Source: JANQOH01 sp965200095
Lineage (GTDB): Bacteria > Pseudomonadota > Alphaproteobacteria > UBA7887
NCBI GenBank assembly: GCA_965200095.1
Contig: OZ241350.1
Location: 62,001 to 126,000, forward strand
DNA: 64,000 bases
Direction of reading: 5' to 3'
This document shows, in pieces, positions 53,401 to 63,815 of this stretch (positions are counted from its first letter, which is position 1; every line of letters starts with the position of its first letter). Made by a program: the position numbers and the translations under genes. The notes beneath the pieces are model-generated. The model saw nothing but the letters and a program-made list of their open reading frames with translations, did no database searches and had not been told where the DNA came from.

Positions 53401-55360
53401 CCTTCGTCAAGACAGCTTGCAGCGCCGCACGCTCATTCGTCGAGAGCGCGTCGCTGCCGCGGATGTGATCGACGATCCCTGTGTGGGACAATGCGTAGGC
53501 GCGGACGCCGGCGCGCGAAAGACCCAGGATCTCCTCGGCCGCCCGGTGCGCCAGCGGGCCGTCGCCGGTCGGCGCGGCGGACGACGCCGTGCGCTTCCGC
53601 AGAAGGTTCTGCGCCTCCGCTTTCCAGTCGGCGTCGTAGTCGTCGGGGAGCGCCGCAAGCGCCGTCGCCAGGGCGTCCGAATCCCCCGCCGTTATCGCCG
53701 AGAGGACCGCCTGCTCGCCGGTCGACAGCGTCTCGTCGGCGCCCGTAATCCGGGCCCGGATGAAGGCGTCGGTCACCGACGCGCCGACCGTGATGTCGCC
53801 GCTCGATGTCACGTGGATCATCGGCATGGTGCGGGCCGCGTCGGCCGCCGGCGTCGGGCCCATCGTGTAGCCGCTGGACCGCGCCGCCCGGGCGAGAACG
53901 CCGACCTCCCGCGCCTCCGCCGCGCCTTCGTGCGTCACGACGATGCGCCCCGCCGCGCTCGCGTCGTTCGTCAGACGCCCCTCCATGCCGACGGCGAACG
54001 GCGCCGCGATCTCCGCCGCCGCCCCCGTCCTCACGGCAGCGGATCCCAGGCCCGTATGGACTCCCAGGAGACCTCTCGCGTTCAGACCCTCCGCGGAGAC
54101 GGCGCCCGCCGCGTCGATGGAAAGCCCCTCCGTGCTCGCGCCGGTACCGTCCATATAGACGTAGGCGCCGTTGGCGCCGTCGCCCGCCGTCGTGACGGCG
54201 CCGCCCTCCATCTTGATGGAGCCCGCTCCGGCCGGCCCGCTCTTGAGGACGTATAGCCCGTTGGCGCTCGCCCCCGCCGTTTCGACGACGCCGCCCTCCA
54301 TGCTCACCGAGACATCGCCGCGCCCATTGTTGCTCTCGGCGTAGACCCCGTGGGCGTAGAGGTTGAAAGTGGCAACGGTGTGGGTCCCGCCCCGCGTGCG
54401 GACCGTGCCGCCTTTCAGGACGATGGATGTCGTTCCGGGGCTCGTCCCCGTATATGGGGAATAGGCCCTGAGGCCGATGGCTCCGTTCCCCGTCGTCTCG
54501 ACGAGGCCGTCGAGCATCGTGACCGCGGTATTGCCCGACCCGCTGTTGGCGGCGTTGACGCCTGCGGCCTGGTTTTCCGTCGTCTTGACCGCGGAGTTCG
54601 CGCCCGCGACGGTGACGGCTATGTTGCCCGTCGTGGCGGCGTTGCTCCGCGTGGCGCCGATGCCGACGCTTGGCGTCGCGATGGAGCCGTCGGTCAGGCC
54701 GATGGTGAGATCGCCGTTCCCGACGTGGGCGCCGGTGAGGCCGCGCACGCCCGCCTCCGTCGCCGTGATGGCGGCGCCGCCGCTCATGTTGATGGTTAAA
54801 CTGCCCGTCCCCGCGTGCCGGCCCAAAACGACGCCGCCCGTCGCCCCCGTCCTCGACAGGGAACCGCCGGTCAAGTCGATGAGGATGTTGCCCGTCCCGC
54901 TCGCGCGTCTACCCTGGATGGCATAGGCGTTCGAACCCCTCGTCTCGATGGAGCCGCCCCTCATGCGGACGACTACGGCGCCGCCGCCGGTCGCCCCGGC
55001 GTGCCGGGCATACAGGCCATGGCCGGCGGTCCCCGTGGTGACGATGCTTCCGGCCGTCATGCGAAGCTCGATGCCGCCGGAACCGCTGTGACTGCCCTCG
55101 ACGGCCACTATGTTGGCGGTCGCATGGTCGATGCCGAGGCTCCCCGGATTGACGAGGATGTCGGCCGAGCTGCCGGCGCCTTCGATGCAGCTGATGATCC
55201 CGCCGCCGGTGTGCGCGCCGCCCCGGCACACGTTCTGCGCCGCCGCCTCCCCGGCATACAGGGCGAGCGCGAGCAGCAACCCCGGCGCAAGCGCGGCGAC
55301 CGGAGCCCGGACACTCGCGATGCGCTCCGGGGGAGGGGGGCAAAGGACCGGATGTTCCAT
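50465..55360 (-). CDS. Giant autotransporter B, tandem paralogue
   Basis: A 1631-residue paralogue of autotransporter A, encoded directly upstream in the same direction. It has the same leader (MEHPVLCPPPPERIASVRAP), hydrophobic signal stretch, beta-helix passenger with Gly-rich repeats, helical insert (~522-680) and C-terminal barrel ending SLSMRF. The two differ most in the passenger: B has more divergent repeat units and extra blocks (RTEALGSESGDLSLTVADTG and similar). Its tract is short and interrupted, so it should stay in frame. The promoter-proximal 35 bases, including AGGAGG, match those before A. Function is inferred as adhesion or surface modulation only. Confidence 0.9.
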   Translation of the reverse strand: MEHPVLCPPPPERIASVRAPVAALAPGLLLALALYAGEAAAQNVCRGGAHTGGGIISCIEGAGSSADILVNPGSLGIDHATANIVAVEGSHSGSGGIELRMTAGSIVTTGTAGHGLYARHAGATGGGAVVVRMRGGSIETRGSNAYAIQGRRASGTGNILIDLTGGSLSRTGATGGVVLGRHAGTGSLTINMSGGAAITATEAGVRGLTGAHVGNGDLTIGLTDGSIATPSVGIGATRSNAATTGNIAVTVAGANSAVKTTENQAAGVNAANSGSGNTAVTMLDGLVETTGNGAIGLRAYSPYTGTSPGTTSIVLKGGTVRTRGGTHTVATFNLYAHGVYAESNNGRGDVSVSMEGGVVETAGASANGLYVLKSGPAGAGSIKMEGGAVTTAGDGANGAYVYMDGTGASTEGLSIDAAGAVSAEGLNARGLLGVHTGLGSAAVRTGAAAEIAAPFAVGMEGRLTNDASAAGRIVVTHEGAAEAREVGVLARAARSSGYTMGPTPAADAARTMPMIHVTSSGDITVGASVTDAFIRARITGADETLSTGEQAVLSAITAGDSDALATALAALPDDYDADWKAEAQNLLRKRTASSAAPTGDGPLAHRAAEEILGLSRAGVRAYALSHTGIVDHIRGSDALSTNERAALQAVLTKGAGSELETALTALTGAAYTTAWKNTARQFAATYNAGDIRVDVTGGSIDAEGNGVEALYAVRHDSNGAIAVSVADGARVAGGANGIYVRNAGAGEGGLRAQSVTVNGVVTGGTGAGVRMIDGGRLEVGKTGRIGATSGVGVLSDGAGDLRATVEGTVEGDVRIRGGGALRLDVREGGAVTGTVRDPVGPLTVAGSIGRLLYSSGGAVTVTRTGALTGVEADGKTEAIRAESGDLDLTVTGRVAGDLRAPRGGVLRLNVQEGGAVAGTAHDPVGPLTVAGSIGRLLYSSGGAVTVTGTGRLAGVEVGGRTEALGSESGDLSLTVADTGVVTGDVQARGGGRLTVDLKEGGTISGTVHDPVGPLTVVGSIGRLLYSSGGAVTVARTGRLTGVDGVALRSESGNLDLTVAGMGMVTGDIDARGDGDLTVSVSGTVDGDIFGRGAGEHTVTVARGGSVTGTVDLGASAVTADGAVGRVILRRGGDVAVGATGLLAGVDGVAVRSDAGDLGVTVAAMGMATGDIEGLGAGDLTVMVAGTVKGDVFGRDAGAHRVTIARGGRVTGKVDLAGDGAVIVEGEAGQVLFERNGMVRVGPKGRIPGIGGVSIESRSGRPPAVTIVAAAGESLSEAAKRVGGAIVAAEGEPSVMFHREGETGSITLGRIGTERSIPDGAYDVGVVRTASGALRVVRELAPRTRVYEALPSVLLGMERLSSHADRAAAPRASSGAWARVDASRGSWEAAKSTNAGTEYDHRGFSFQAGLDAVLGEETRAGLSVHGRRATAEVSQGGEVEARGAGFGLSATWSSGPFFVDGQAAATLYDVDLKSSLRGALKDDVGAQGLSAALEAGRTVPVAEGVTVTPRARVAYSSLSLSGFDDSVGARVSLDDGRSLTGRAGALAERVLGEGGRIFGSVDVEREFAAETRMSVAGTSLEATGEETRYMVGVGGEHGWEEGRFVLRGALGYAASGGDTHDYGGRASLSMRF

Positions 55361-55520
55361 GACGCTTCATCCTCCTGACCGAAACCCGGTTCGCCGGGGC
55401 GGCGAACCGGGCGCGCGGGCCGCATTGCCGCGACGCTCCGAACGGCGGGCGCTCCCGAACGTTTCAAGCCGGGCTGTTACGAGCTGAGCCCGAAAATTGC
55501 AAGCCTGCTTTCATTCGTCG

Positions 55521-55547
55521 GCGGTCGTCACTACGGCGATGGACGCG
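55521..55547. mobile_element. MITE-like element, decayed left end
   Basis: GCGGTCGTCACTACGGCGAT (first 20 of 27 bases) matches copy 2's left end at 23 of 27 positions. No right end found. It lies in the 321-base gap between autotransporter B and bfd. Confidence 0.4.
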
Positions 55548-55627
55548 CCCGGGGAAGACCGCTGCCCCCGGGTCGGGGCGACCGTCCGCCTGCCGTTGCG
55601 GGCGGGGAAAAAATTTTGCGAAGGCGA

Positions 55628-55655
55628 TTGACACTCACTCTCATTCGCATAGGCT
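55628..55655 (+). promoter_or_regulatory. Putative bfd promoter with iron-box-like sequence
   Basis: TTGACA (55628-55633) with TAGGCT 16 bases on (55650-55655). The spacer is CTCACTCTCATTCGCA, which read on the other strand (TGCGAATGAGAGTGAG) resembles an iron-responsive Fur-type operator. It lies 27 bases before the bfd start. The match is by eye, not scored. Confidence 0.4.
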
Positions 55656-55681
55656 GCGCGCAGCCTGCCGGGAGGGGTGGG

Positions 55682-55918
55682 ATGTTCGTTTGCCTGTGCA
55701 ACGCCTATCGGGACGCCGAAATCCGCGAAGCGGCGCGGTTCGGCGCGCGCCGCGCGAAAGACGCCTATGCGGTGCTGGGCCGCGGACCCCGCTGCGGCCG
55801 CTGTCTCGCCTTCGCCCAGGGGCTTATCGACGAAGTGCACCGCGGGGCCGACGGGTCCGCGCCCCCCGCGCCGGCGAATCTCTCCGCTTCGCGGGCATGT
55901 TCGGCTGGCGCGGCCTGA
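55682..55918 (+). CDS. bfd: Bacterioferritin-associated ferredoxin
   Basis: A 78-residue Bfd. The [2Fe-2S] Cys pattern is complete: C4-L-C6 (FVCLCNAYRD) and R-C-G-R-C (near 38-42). It delivers electrons to bacterioferritin to release stored iron. GGGAGGGGTGGG precedes the ATG. An Ala-rich tail follows the domain. It converges with bfr 165 bases away, and an iron-box-like promoter lies upstream. Confidence 0.93.
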   Translation: MFVCLCNAYRDAEIREAARFGARRAKDAYAVLGRGPRCGRCLAFAQGLIDEVHRGADGSAPPAPANLSASRACSAGAA

Positions 55919-56083
55919 AGCCGGCGGCGCTCGTCGCCGCGGCGCGGGCGCTCGCCCCCGACCCGCGCGCGAAGCCGGCGCGCAGCCCCGACGGACGGGC
56001 GCGGGAAACGGAGAAAGCCGCCGCGCCCGGCGCGGCGCGCCGGACGGAGGCGGGGAGCGCGGCGCCGGAACCGCGACGATAGG

Positions 56084-56557
56084 CTACTCGCCGCCGCCTT
56101 GCAGCTGGACGTAGTTCTCCAGCCCCATGCGCGCGATGCGCTCGAACTGCGTTTCCAGCCAGTCCACGTGTTCTTCCTCGCTCTTGAGGATCTCGCGCAG
56201 CAGTTCCCTCGTCACGTAGTCGCCCACCCGTTCGCAGCGGTCGATCCCCTTGCGCAGAACCGGGAGCGCATGGTTCTCCAGCGCCAGGTCGGCTTCGAGG
56301 ATCTCCTTCACGTCCTCGCCGATCATGAGCTTCCCCAGGTCCTGCAGGTTCGGCAGCCCCTCGAGGAACAGGATGCGTTCGACAAGGGCGTCGGCGTGGC
56401 GCATCTCGTCCAGAGACTGTTCGTATTCCTGCTTCGCGAGCCTCTCGACCCCCCAGTTCCGGAGCATCCGCGAGTGCAGGAAATACTGGTTGATCGCCGT
56501 CAGCTCGTTTTTCAGAACGTCGTTGAGGATGTCGTTGACAGCCGCGTCGAGTTTCAT
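56084..56557 (-). CDS. bfr: Bacterioferritin
   Basis: A 157-residue bacterioferritin, a 24-mer iron store with haem at dimer interfaces. Ferroxidase ligands are placed as expected (ELTAINQYFLHSRML, then EYEQSLDEMRHAD with the haem-ligand Met, and EEEHVDWLETQ). ATG 56557 is preceded by GGGGAGGG; the longer frame upstream is not used. It faces bfd convergently, matching its use of Bfd for iron release. Confidence 0.95.
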   Translation of the reverse strand: MKLDAAVNDILNDVLKNELTAINQYFLHSRMLRNWGVERLAKQEYEQSLDEMRHADALVERILFLEGLPNLQDLGKLMIGEDVKEILEADLALENHALPVLRKGIDRCERVGDYVTRELLREILKSEEEHVDWLETQFERIARMGLENYVQLQGGGE

Positions 56558-56880
56558 GGTGCCCTCCCCTGGCCGGCGCCGGTGACCGTAACGCGCGCCG
56601 TAGCCGATACGGCGCCGCCATGCAAGCTGCGCCTTGGCGATTCCCGCCATGAGAGCTCCGCATGACCCGTTTCGCCTGCGACAGGATCGCGTTCCCGGCG
56701 CCTTGCGGCGTTTCCGAACCCGCCGTCGGAGCACGGCAATGCGAGACGGAATTACGAGAATCCGCCCCCAGCATCGGCAATTCCCGCTTTCGAGCGTGCG
56801 AAGAAGTCGAACAGCCTTACAAGCACTCGTCATTCCCGCGAAAGAGCGTGCGAAGAAATCGGGAGACGCCACCACACTTC
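56558..56880. other. Gene-free stretch leading into the repeat array
   Basis: This 323-bp upstream region of bfr has no credible gene. Its right half holds degraded palindrome half-sites and two copies of a GAGCGTGCGAAGAA motif (about 56788 and 56848), linking it to the repeat cluster at 16.3 kb. No clear bfr promoter was recognised. Confidence 0.6.
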
Positions 56881-57905
56881 GTCATTCCCGCGAAAGCGGG
56901 AATCCGTTGCGGGCGGCCGCCTCCGGATTCCCGTTTTCGCGGGAATGACGAGTGTTTGTAAGGATCGCTCTCGCTATGGCGGTCGGAGCGCCGAAGGATT
57001 CGGCGCGACAAAAGACAATAACCGCCGAACAACACTTCGTCATTCCCGCGAAAGCGGGAATCCGTTGCGGGCGGCCGCCTCCGGATTCCCGCTTTCGCGG
57101 GAATGACGAGTGTTTGTAAGGATCGCTCTCGCTATGGCGGTCGAAGCGCCGAAGGGTTCGGCGCGACAAAAGACAATAACCGCCGAACAACACTTCGTCA
57201 TTCCCGCGAAAGCGGGAATCCGTTGCGGGCGGCCGCCTCCGGATTCCCGCTTTCGCGGGAATGACGAGTGTTTGTAAGGATCGCTCTCGCTATGGCGGTC
57301 GAAGCGCCGAAGGGTTCGGCGCGGCAAAAGACAATAACCGCCGAACAACACTTCGTCATTCCCGCGAAAGCGGGAATCCGTTGCGGGCGGCCGCCTCCGG
57401 ATTCCCGCTTTCGCGGGAATGACGAGTGTTTGTAAGGATCGCTCTCGCTATGGCGGTCGAAGCGCCGAAGGGTTCGGCGCGACAAAAGACAATAACCGCC
57501 GAACAACACTTCGTCATTCCCGCGAAAGCGGGAATCCGTTGCGGGCGGCCGCCTCCGGATTCCCGCTTTCGCGGGAATGACGAGTGTTTGTAAGGATCGC
57601 TCTCGCTATGGCGGTCGAAGCGCCGAAGGGTTCGGCGCGACAAAAGACAATAACCGCCGAACAACACTTCGTCATTCCCGCGAAAGCGGGAATCCGTTGC
57701 GGGCGGCCGCCTCCGGATTCCCGCTTTCGCGGGAATGACGAAGTGTTTGTAAGGATCGCTCTCGCTATGGCGGTCGAAGCGCCGAAGGGTTCGGCGCGAC
57801 AAAAGGCAATGCCCACCGAACAACACTTCGTCATTCCCGCGAAAGCGGGAATCCGTTGCGGGCGGCCGCCTCCGGATTCCCGCTTTCGCGGGAATGACGA
57901 AGTGG
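56881..57905 (+). repeat. Tandem array of 158-bp units, seven copies
   Basis: Units start at 56881, 57039, 57197, 57355, 57513, 57671 and 57830 (the last is partial; the sixth has one extra base). Each has a forward palindrome, a 16-base core and the inverted palindrome, then a spacer with a GCGCCGAA/TTCGGCGC hairpin and AAAAGACAATAACCGCCGAA. Spacers are nearly the same in all units, so this is not a CRISPR array. Small ORFs inside it are repeat translations. Confidence 0.9.
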
Positions 57906-58246
57906 GGGGCGGGTTTATTGGATCCTTTCACATGTTACTCGACGGCGATGCCGTCGAGAGTCCGGGCCGCCCGACTTCCTCGCACGCTCTTTCGCGGAAC
58001 GAACATGTCCGGACAACGACAAGCCGGATCGAATCGAGGCGCCCGGTCGTCCCGTCGACGCCTCGCGACGCCGCCGGAAGTCGAGCCGCGCGCCGATCCG
58101 GTTCGGACACATGCGAGAGAGGGGGCTTGAAGGCGGGGTGGGGGTCTCCGAAGCCGCTCGGTGCGAACGAAACAGCCGACGGAGGCCTCCATGCAGGTTG
58201 TTGGCCTGCCCGGACAGGTTCCGCAAGGAACTCGCCCGGCGTCGCG
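57906..58246. other. Gene-free stretch between repeat array and rpmE
   Basis: About 340 bp. It holds an inverted companion motif (near CTTCCTCGCACGCTCTTTCG, about 57974) and otherwise nothing recognised. It is the 3' side of rpmE. Confidence 0.5.
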
Positions 58247-58480
58247 TCAGCCCTTTGCGCCGAGGCCGAAGGCGGCGAAGCGGCGGTTGAAGCGGGCGAC
58301 CTGCCCCTCGGTGTCGACAATGCGACGGCCGCCGCCGGTCCACGCCGGATGAGTCCGGGGGTCGACATCGAGCTTCATCACCCCGCCCGTCTCGCCCCAG
58401 GTCGAGCGCGTCCTGAACTCCGCGCCATCGGTCATCACCACGGTGATCTCGTGGTAATCGGGGTGGATGTCCTTCTTCAT
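58247..58480 (-). CDS. rpmE: 50S ribosomal protein L31
   Basis: A 77-residue L31 of the long zinc-free alphaproteobacterial type: MKKDIHPDYHEITVVMTDG, then HPAWTGGGRRIVDTEGQVAR. No CxxC pair is present. The start MKKD matches the family; the upstream frame extension is unused. It is divergent from cyaY. Confidence 0.95.
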   Translation of the reverse strand: MKKDIHPDYHEITVVMTDGAEFRTRSTWGETGGVMKLDVDPRTHPAWTGGGRRIVDTEGQVARFNRRFAAFGLGAKG

Positions 58481-58583
58481 CGGCGTTCCCTCCGTCCGCA
58501 GACCCGCCCTGTAGCAAGGCCCGCGTTGCGCGGCAAGGGGCTCCGCGATATAGAACGGGCCTCGCGAGGCGGGAGGCCGCGTC

Positions 58584-58915
58584 ATGGACGACCCTGCGTT
58601 CGAGACTCTCGCCGGAGCGACGCTCGAGCGTCTGGCGAACCGCATCGAGGACGCCGCCGGCGACGAACTGGATGTCGATCTCGATGACGGCGTGCTGACG
58701 GTCGAGACCGGTTCGGGGGCGCAATTCCTGATCAACCGTCACGCGCCGAGCGGCGAATTGTGGCTGTCGTCGCCGGTGAGCGGGGCCGGCCACTTCGTCC
58801 GGGGCGCAAAGCCCGGCGTCTGGACCGACAAGCGCGGCGGCGGCGACCTCACGGGGCGGCTGGAGGCCGAATTGTCGCAGGCGCTGGGCCGCCCGGTGTC
58901 GCTCTCCGGGCGGGA

Positions 58916-58919
<4 letters not shown>
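58584..58919 (+). CDS. cyaY: Frataxin-like protein CyaY
   Basis: A 111-residue frataxin. An acidic first helix (FETLAGATLERLANRIED, then DELDVDLDDGVLTVE) gives the iron-binding ridge, and GAQFLINRHAPSGELWLSSP is the family core. It regulates iron-sulfur cluster assembly or supplies iron in the cytoplasm. Its stop overlaps the ABC exporter start by 4 bases. Confidence 0.93.
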
Positions 58920-60720
<1,801 letters not shown>

Positions 60721-60724
<4 letters not shown>

Positions 60725-61713
60725 CGCCGCCTCCCGCAGGGGCTTTCGCCTACGCCGCCGCAGAGCCGTTCGACCGCCGCCGCCTGCGCGTCGACTCGCG
60801 GCACGTTCTCTATCTCGAACAATTCGGGCGGCGCGACGGCGTCCCCGCCGTGTTCCTGCACGGCGGGCCGGGCAGCGGCTGCCAGCGCGCCCATGCGCGA
60901 CAGTTCGATCCGGCGGTGTTCCGCGCCGTGCTGTTCGACCAGCGCGGCGCCGGTCTGAGCGAGCCGGCGCGAAGCCTGGAGGACAACACGACCCGGCATC
61001 TCGTCGACGACATCGAACGCATCCGCCGGGCGCTGGAGATCGAGCGCTGGATGGCGGTCGGTGGCTCGTGGGGGTCGACGCTCGCGCTCGCCTATGCGCA
61101 ACGCTACCCCGAGCGGGTGACCGGCCTGGTGTTGCGGGCGGTGTTTCTCGGCACGGCGGCGGAGGCGCGGTGGGCGTTCCGCGATGCGGCGCGGACGTTC
61201 CGCCCCGAATTGTGGCGACGCTTCGTCGGCTTGCTGCCGGAGGGCGAGCGCGCCGACCCCATCGGGTCCTACGGCCGGCGGCTGGAGCACCCCGATCCGG
61301 CGGTGCATGTCCCCGCGGCGCGGGCCTGGGGGGCTTACGAACAGACGCTTGCGGAACTCCGCCCGCGCCCTGCGGCCCTGCCGGCTTCCCTGACCGGTTC
61401 CCCGGCGGGGCATGGCGACGCCGCGCCGCGGACTCCGTATGTGGAATGGCATTACATGTCGCGGGACTTCTTCCTGGAGCCCGACCGGCTGCTCCTCGGC
61501 GCCGGGCGGCTGGCCGGCGTCCCGGGGATCGTCACGCAGGGGCGCTACGACCTGTTGTGTCCGCCGCGGGCGGCGGCGGACCTCGCGGCGGCGTGGGGCG
61601 ACGCGGACTTGCGGATCGTCGCCGAAGCCGGCCATGCGGTCTCGGACCCGCCGCTCGGCGCGGCGCTGGTCGCCGCCATAGACGAAATGGGCGCGCGACT
61701 CAGCGGCCGGTAA
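60721..61713 (+). CDS. pip: Proline iminopeptidase
   Basis: A 330-residue alpha/beta hydrolase of peptidase family S33, removing N-terminal proline from peptides. AVFLHGGPGSGCQRAHARQF (oxyanion hole), LFDQRGAGLSEP, and the nucleophile AVGGSWGSTLALAYAQRYPE are hallmarks. The catalytic Asp is in GRYDLLCPP and His in AGHAVSDP. It overlaps the exporter stop by 4 bases and converges with the enoyl-CoA hydratase gene by 14 bases. The length fits the family. Confidence 0.92.
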
Positions 61714-62545
61714 AGGCGGGGGCGCGCTGCTCCACGAAATGCGCGACGCCCTCCCGGAAATCCTCGCTGGCGAGACTGGCGATCATTTCCTCGTTGGCGA
61801 TGCGCACGGCGTCGCCCAGGCGCAGGCCGAGGGTGCGCCAGACCTGTTCCTTCATGACCCGCATCGACCTCGGGCTGACCGAACCGGCGAGCTCGAGCGC
61901 GTATGCGCGCGCGTCGGCGGCGAAGCTCTCCGCCGGAAACACGGCGTTGACGAGCCCGCGTTGCAGCGCCTCGGCGGCGCCGACCCGGCGCGCCGACAGC
62001 AACATGTCGAGCGCCGCGGCGGGGCCGACGAGATTGACCAGCATGTAGTCGATGCCGTGTTCGGCGATCAGGCCGCGCCGCGAGAACGCAGTGGTGAAAA
62101 AGGCGGCGTCGCTCGCGAGCCGCACGTCGCAATAGAGAGACATGACCATGCCGAGCCCGGCGGCGGGGCCGTTCACGGCGGCGATCACCGGTTTCGGAAC
62201 GGAGGGGAAGTAGCAGTAGCGGCGCGAGAAGTCGCCCGGAACGTCCAGCCGGTTCGGGATCGCCACGCGGAGCTCGGCCTCCTCGCGGCGGCGCGCGGCG
62301 GCCTCTTCGGGGCTTTCGCCGGCGCTCGATTGCAGCATCGACATGTCGGCGCCGGCGCAGAACCCGCGCCCGGCGCCGGTGAGCAGGATGACGCGCGCGT
62401 CGTCGTCGCGCGCCGCCCCGGCCATCGCCGCGCGCAGTTCGGTCTCCATCGTTCCCGTCCACGCATTGAGCCGGTCGGGGCGGTTGAGCGTCACCGTGGC
62501 CACGCGGTCGGCGACCGCATAGTCGATTTCGCGCCATGCCGTCAT
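61700..62545 (-). CDS. Enoyl-CoA hydratase/isomerase family protein
   Basis: A 281-residue crotonase-fold protein. The oxyanion-hole segments are GRGFCAGADMSML and VNGPAAGLGMVMSLYCD. It hydrates or isomerises an enoyl-CoA in fatty-acid or aromatic breakdown. The first catalytic Glu of classic hydratases is not seen in the central helix (FSRRGLIAEHGIDYML), although a Glu sits nearby, so an isomerase or other activity is possible. ATG 62545 overlaps the end of the MDR gene by 4 bases, pairing the two genes. Confidence 0.88.
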   Translation of the reverse strand: MTAWREIDYAVADRVATVTLNRPDRLNAWTGTMETELRAAMAGAARDDDARVILLTGAGRGFCAGADMSMLQSSAGESPEEAAARRREEAELRVAIPNRLDVPGDFSRRYCYFPSVPKPVIAAVNGPAAGLGMVMSLYCDVRLASDAAFFTTAFSRRGLIAEHGIDYMLVNLVGPAAALDMLLSARRVGAAEALQRGLVNAVFPAESFAADARAYALELAGSVSPRSMRVMKEQVWRTLGLRLGDAVRIANEEMIASLASEDFREGVAHFVEQRAPAFTGR

Positions 62546-63591
62546 TGCCGCAGGCCCTCCGGTTCGGGGGACACCCGGACCACGAGCTTTCCGAAATTGC
62601 GGCCCTCGAGCAGGCCGATCAGGCCCTCGGGCGCGTTCTCCAGGCCGTCGATGAAGTCCTCGCGATACGTCATCCTGCCGTCGCGCATCCAGTTGGAGAC
62701 GTGGCGCAGGAAGTCCGTCGTCTGGTTGGCGTAGTCGCGCACGATGAAGCCGCGGAAGGTGATGCGGTTGACGAGGATGCGCATCAGCAGCTGCGGCGCG
62801 AGGTTGGGGCCGGCGGGCGGTTCGGTGTCGTTGTAGTGCGAGATCAGGCCGCAGACCGGCACCCGCGAGAACATGTTGAGCAGCGGCGCGACGGCCTCGA
62901 ACACTGCGCCGCCGACATTCTCGAAATAGACATCGACGCCGTCGGGGCAGGCGGCGGCGAGGCGGTCGGCGAAATCCGGCGCGCGACGGTCGACGCAGGC
63001 GTCGAAGCCGAGGGTGTCGGTGACGAAGGCGCATTTATCGGGGCCGCCGGCGATGCCGACCGCGCGGCAACCCTTGATTTTGGCGATCTGGCCGACGACG
63101 CTCCCCACCGCGCCCGACGCGGCGGCGACGGCGACGGTCTCGCCGGCCTGCGGCTTGCCGATGTTGAGGAGGCCGGTATAGGCGGTCATCCCCGGCATCC
63201 CCAGCACGCCGAGGGCGGTGGAGACGGGGGCGATGGCGGGGTCCACCTTGCGCACGCCCTCGCCGTCGCTCACGCCCCATTCCCGCCAGCCCAGGCGCCC
63301 GACGACGATGTCGCCGACGGCGAAACCGGGATGGCGCGATTCCTCGACCACGCCGACCGTGCCGCCTTCCATCGGCTCGCCGATCTCCACCGGATCGGCG
63401 TAGCTGCGCCCGGCGTTCATGCGCCCGCGCATATAGGGGTCGAGCGACAGATAGATCGTCCGCGCGAGAAACGCGCCTTCCGCGCATTCCGGCATCGGCG
63501 CCTCGACGAGGTCGAAGTCGGACGGCGCCGGTCTGCCGCGCGGGCGCGCCGCGAGGACGATCTGGCGGTTGACGCGGTTCGGCTTCGACAT
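62542..63591 (-). CDS. NADP-dependent MDR oxidoreductase (PTGR/CurA-like)
   Basis: A 349-residue zinc-independent medium-chain reductase. SLDPYMRGRMNAGRSY near the N-terminus and 'VAAASGAVGSVVGQIAKIKGCRAVGIAGG' for cofactor binding place it with prostaglandin/alkenal reductases and CurA. YFENVGGAVFEAV and ISHYNDTE follow. It reduces a double bond of an enone or enal with NADPH. AGGAGCGCC precedes ATG 63591. Coupled to the enoyl-CoA hydratase by a 4-base overlap. Confidence 0.9.
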   Translation of the reverse strand: MSKPNRVNRQIVLAARPRGRPAPSDFDLVEAPMPECAEGAFLARTIYLSLDPYMRGRMNAGRSYADPVEIGEPMEGGTVGVVEESRHPGFAVGDIVVGRLGWREWGVSDGEGVRKVDPAIAPVSTALGVLGMPGMTAYTGLLNIGKPQAGETVAVAAASGAVGSVVGQIAKIKGCRAVGIAGGPDKCAFVTDTLGFDACVDRRAPDFADRLAAACPDGVDVYFENVGGAVFEAVAPLLNMFSRVPVCGLISHYNDTEPPAGPNLAPQLLMRILVNRITFRGFIVRDYANQTTDFLRHVSNWMRDGRMTYREDFIDGLENAPEGLIGLLEGRNFGKLVVRVSPEPEGLRQ

Positions 63592-63800
63592 GGCGCTCCT
63601 CCCGATGGGCGTTTGCGGGTTCGTAGCCGGTTCGGCCCGGTGCGGCAAGCCCGCGCGGTCGTCCCCGGGGGAGGCGCACGGTTGAGATCCGCAGCCCCTC
63701 CGGACCGCAATGCTCAACATTTCATCACAATAGGACAGACGAGTTCAAAATTCGGGCAGTCGAAAGGACGGCGGGCGGCGCGGCGCGCCTGCGGAGCGGT

Positions 63801-63815
63801 TGGCACGCGGGTTGC
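63801..63815 (+). promoter_or_regulatory. Sigma-54 promoter of urtA
   Basis: TGGCAC-GCGGG-TTGC (63801-63815) matches the -24/-12 consensus TGGCAC-N5-TTGC exactly, 49 bases before the urtA start. Sigma-54 promoters need an activator, here plausibly NtrC. A CAGGT-GCA-ACCTG palindrome (63828-63840) lies in the leader. Confidence 0.75.

Noticed and set aside
45289..54256. Very long plus-strand frames opposite the autotransporters
   Set aside because: They are complements of the Gly-rich repeat coding sequence; the minus-strand frames have signal peptides, barrels and ribosome sites.
56881..57905. CRISPR array
   Set aside because: Regular spacing suggested it, but the intervals between palindromes are nearly identical from unit to unit and no cas genes are present. 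It is a tandem repeat array.
56817..57931. Small proteins rich in SFPRKRES and similar peptides
   Set aside because: They are translations of the palindromic repeats, in several frames, without ribosome sites or conserved domains. The same applies at 16325-17212.
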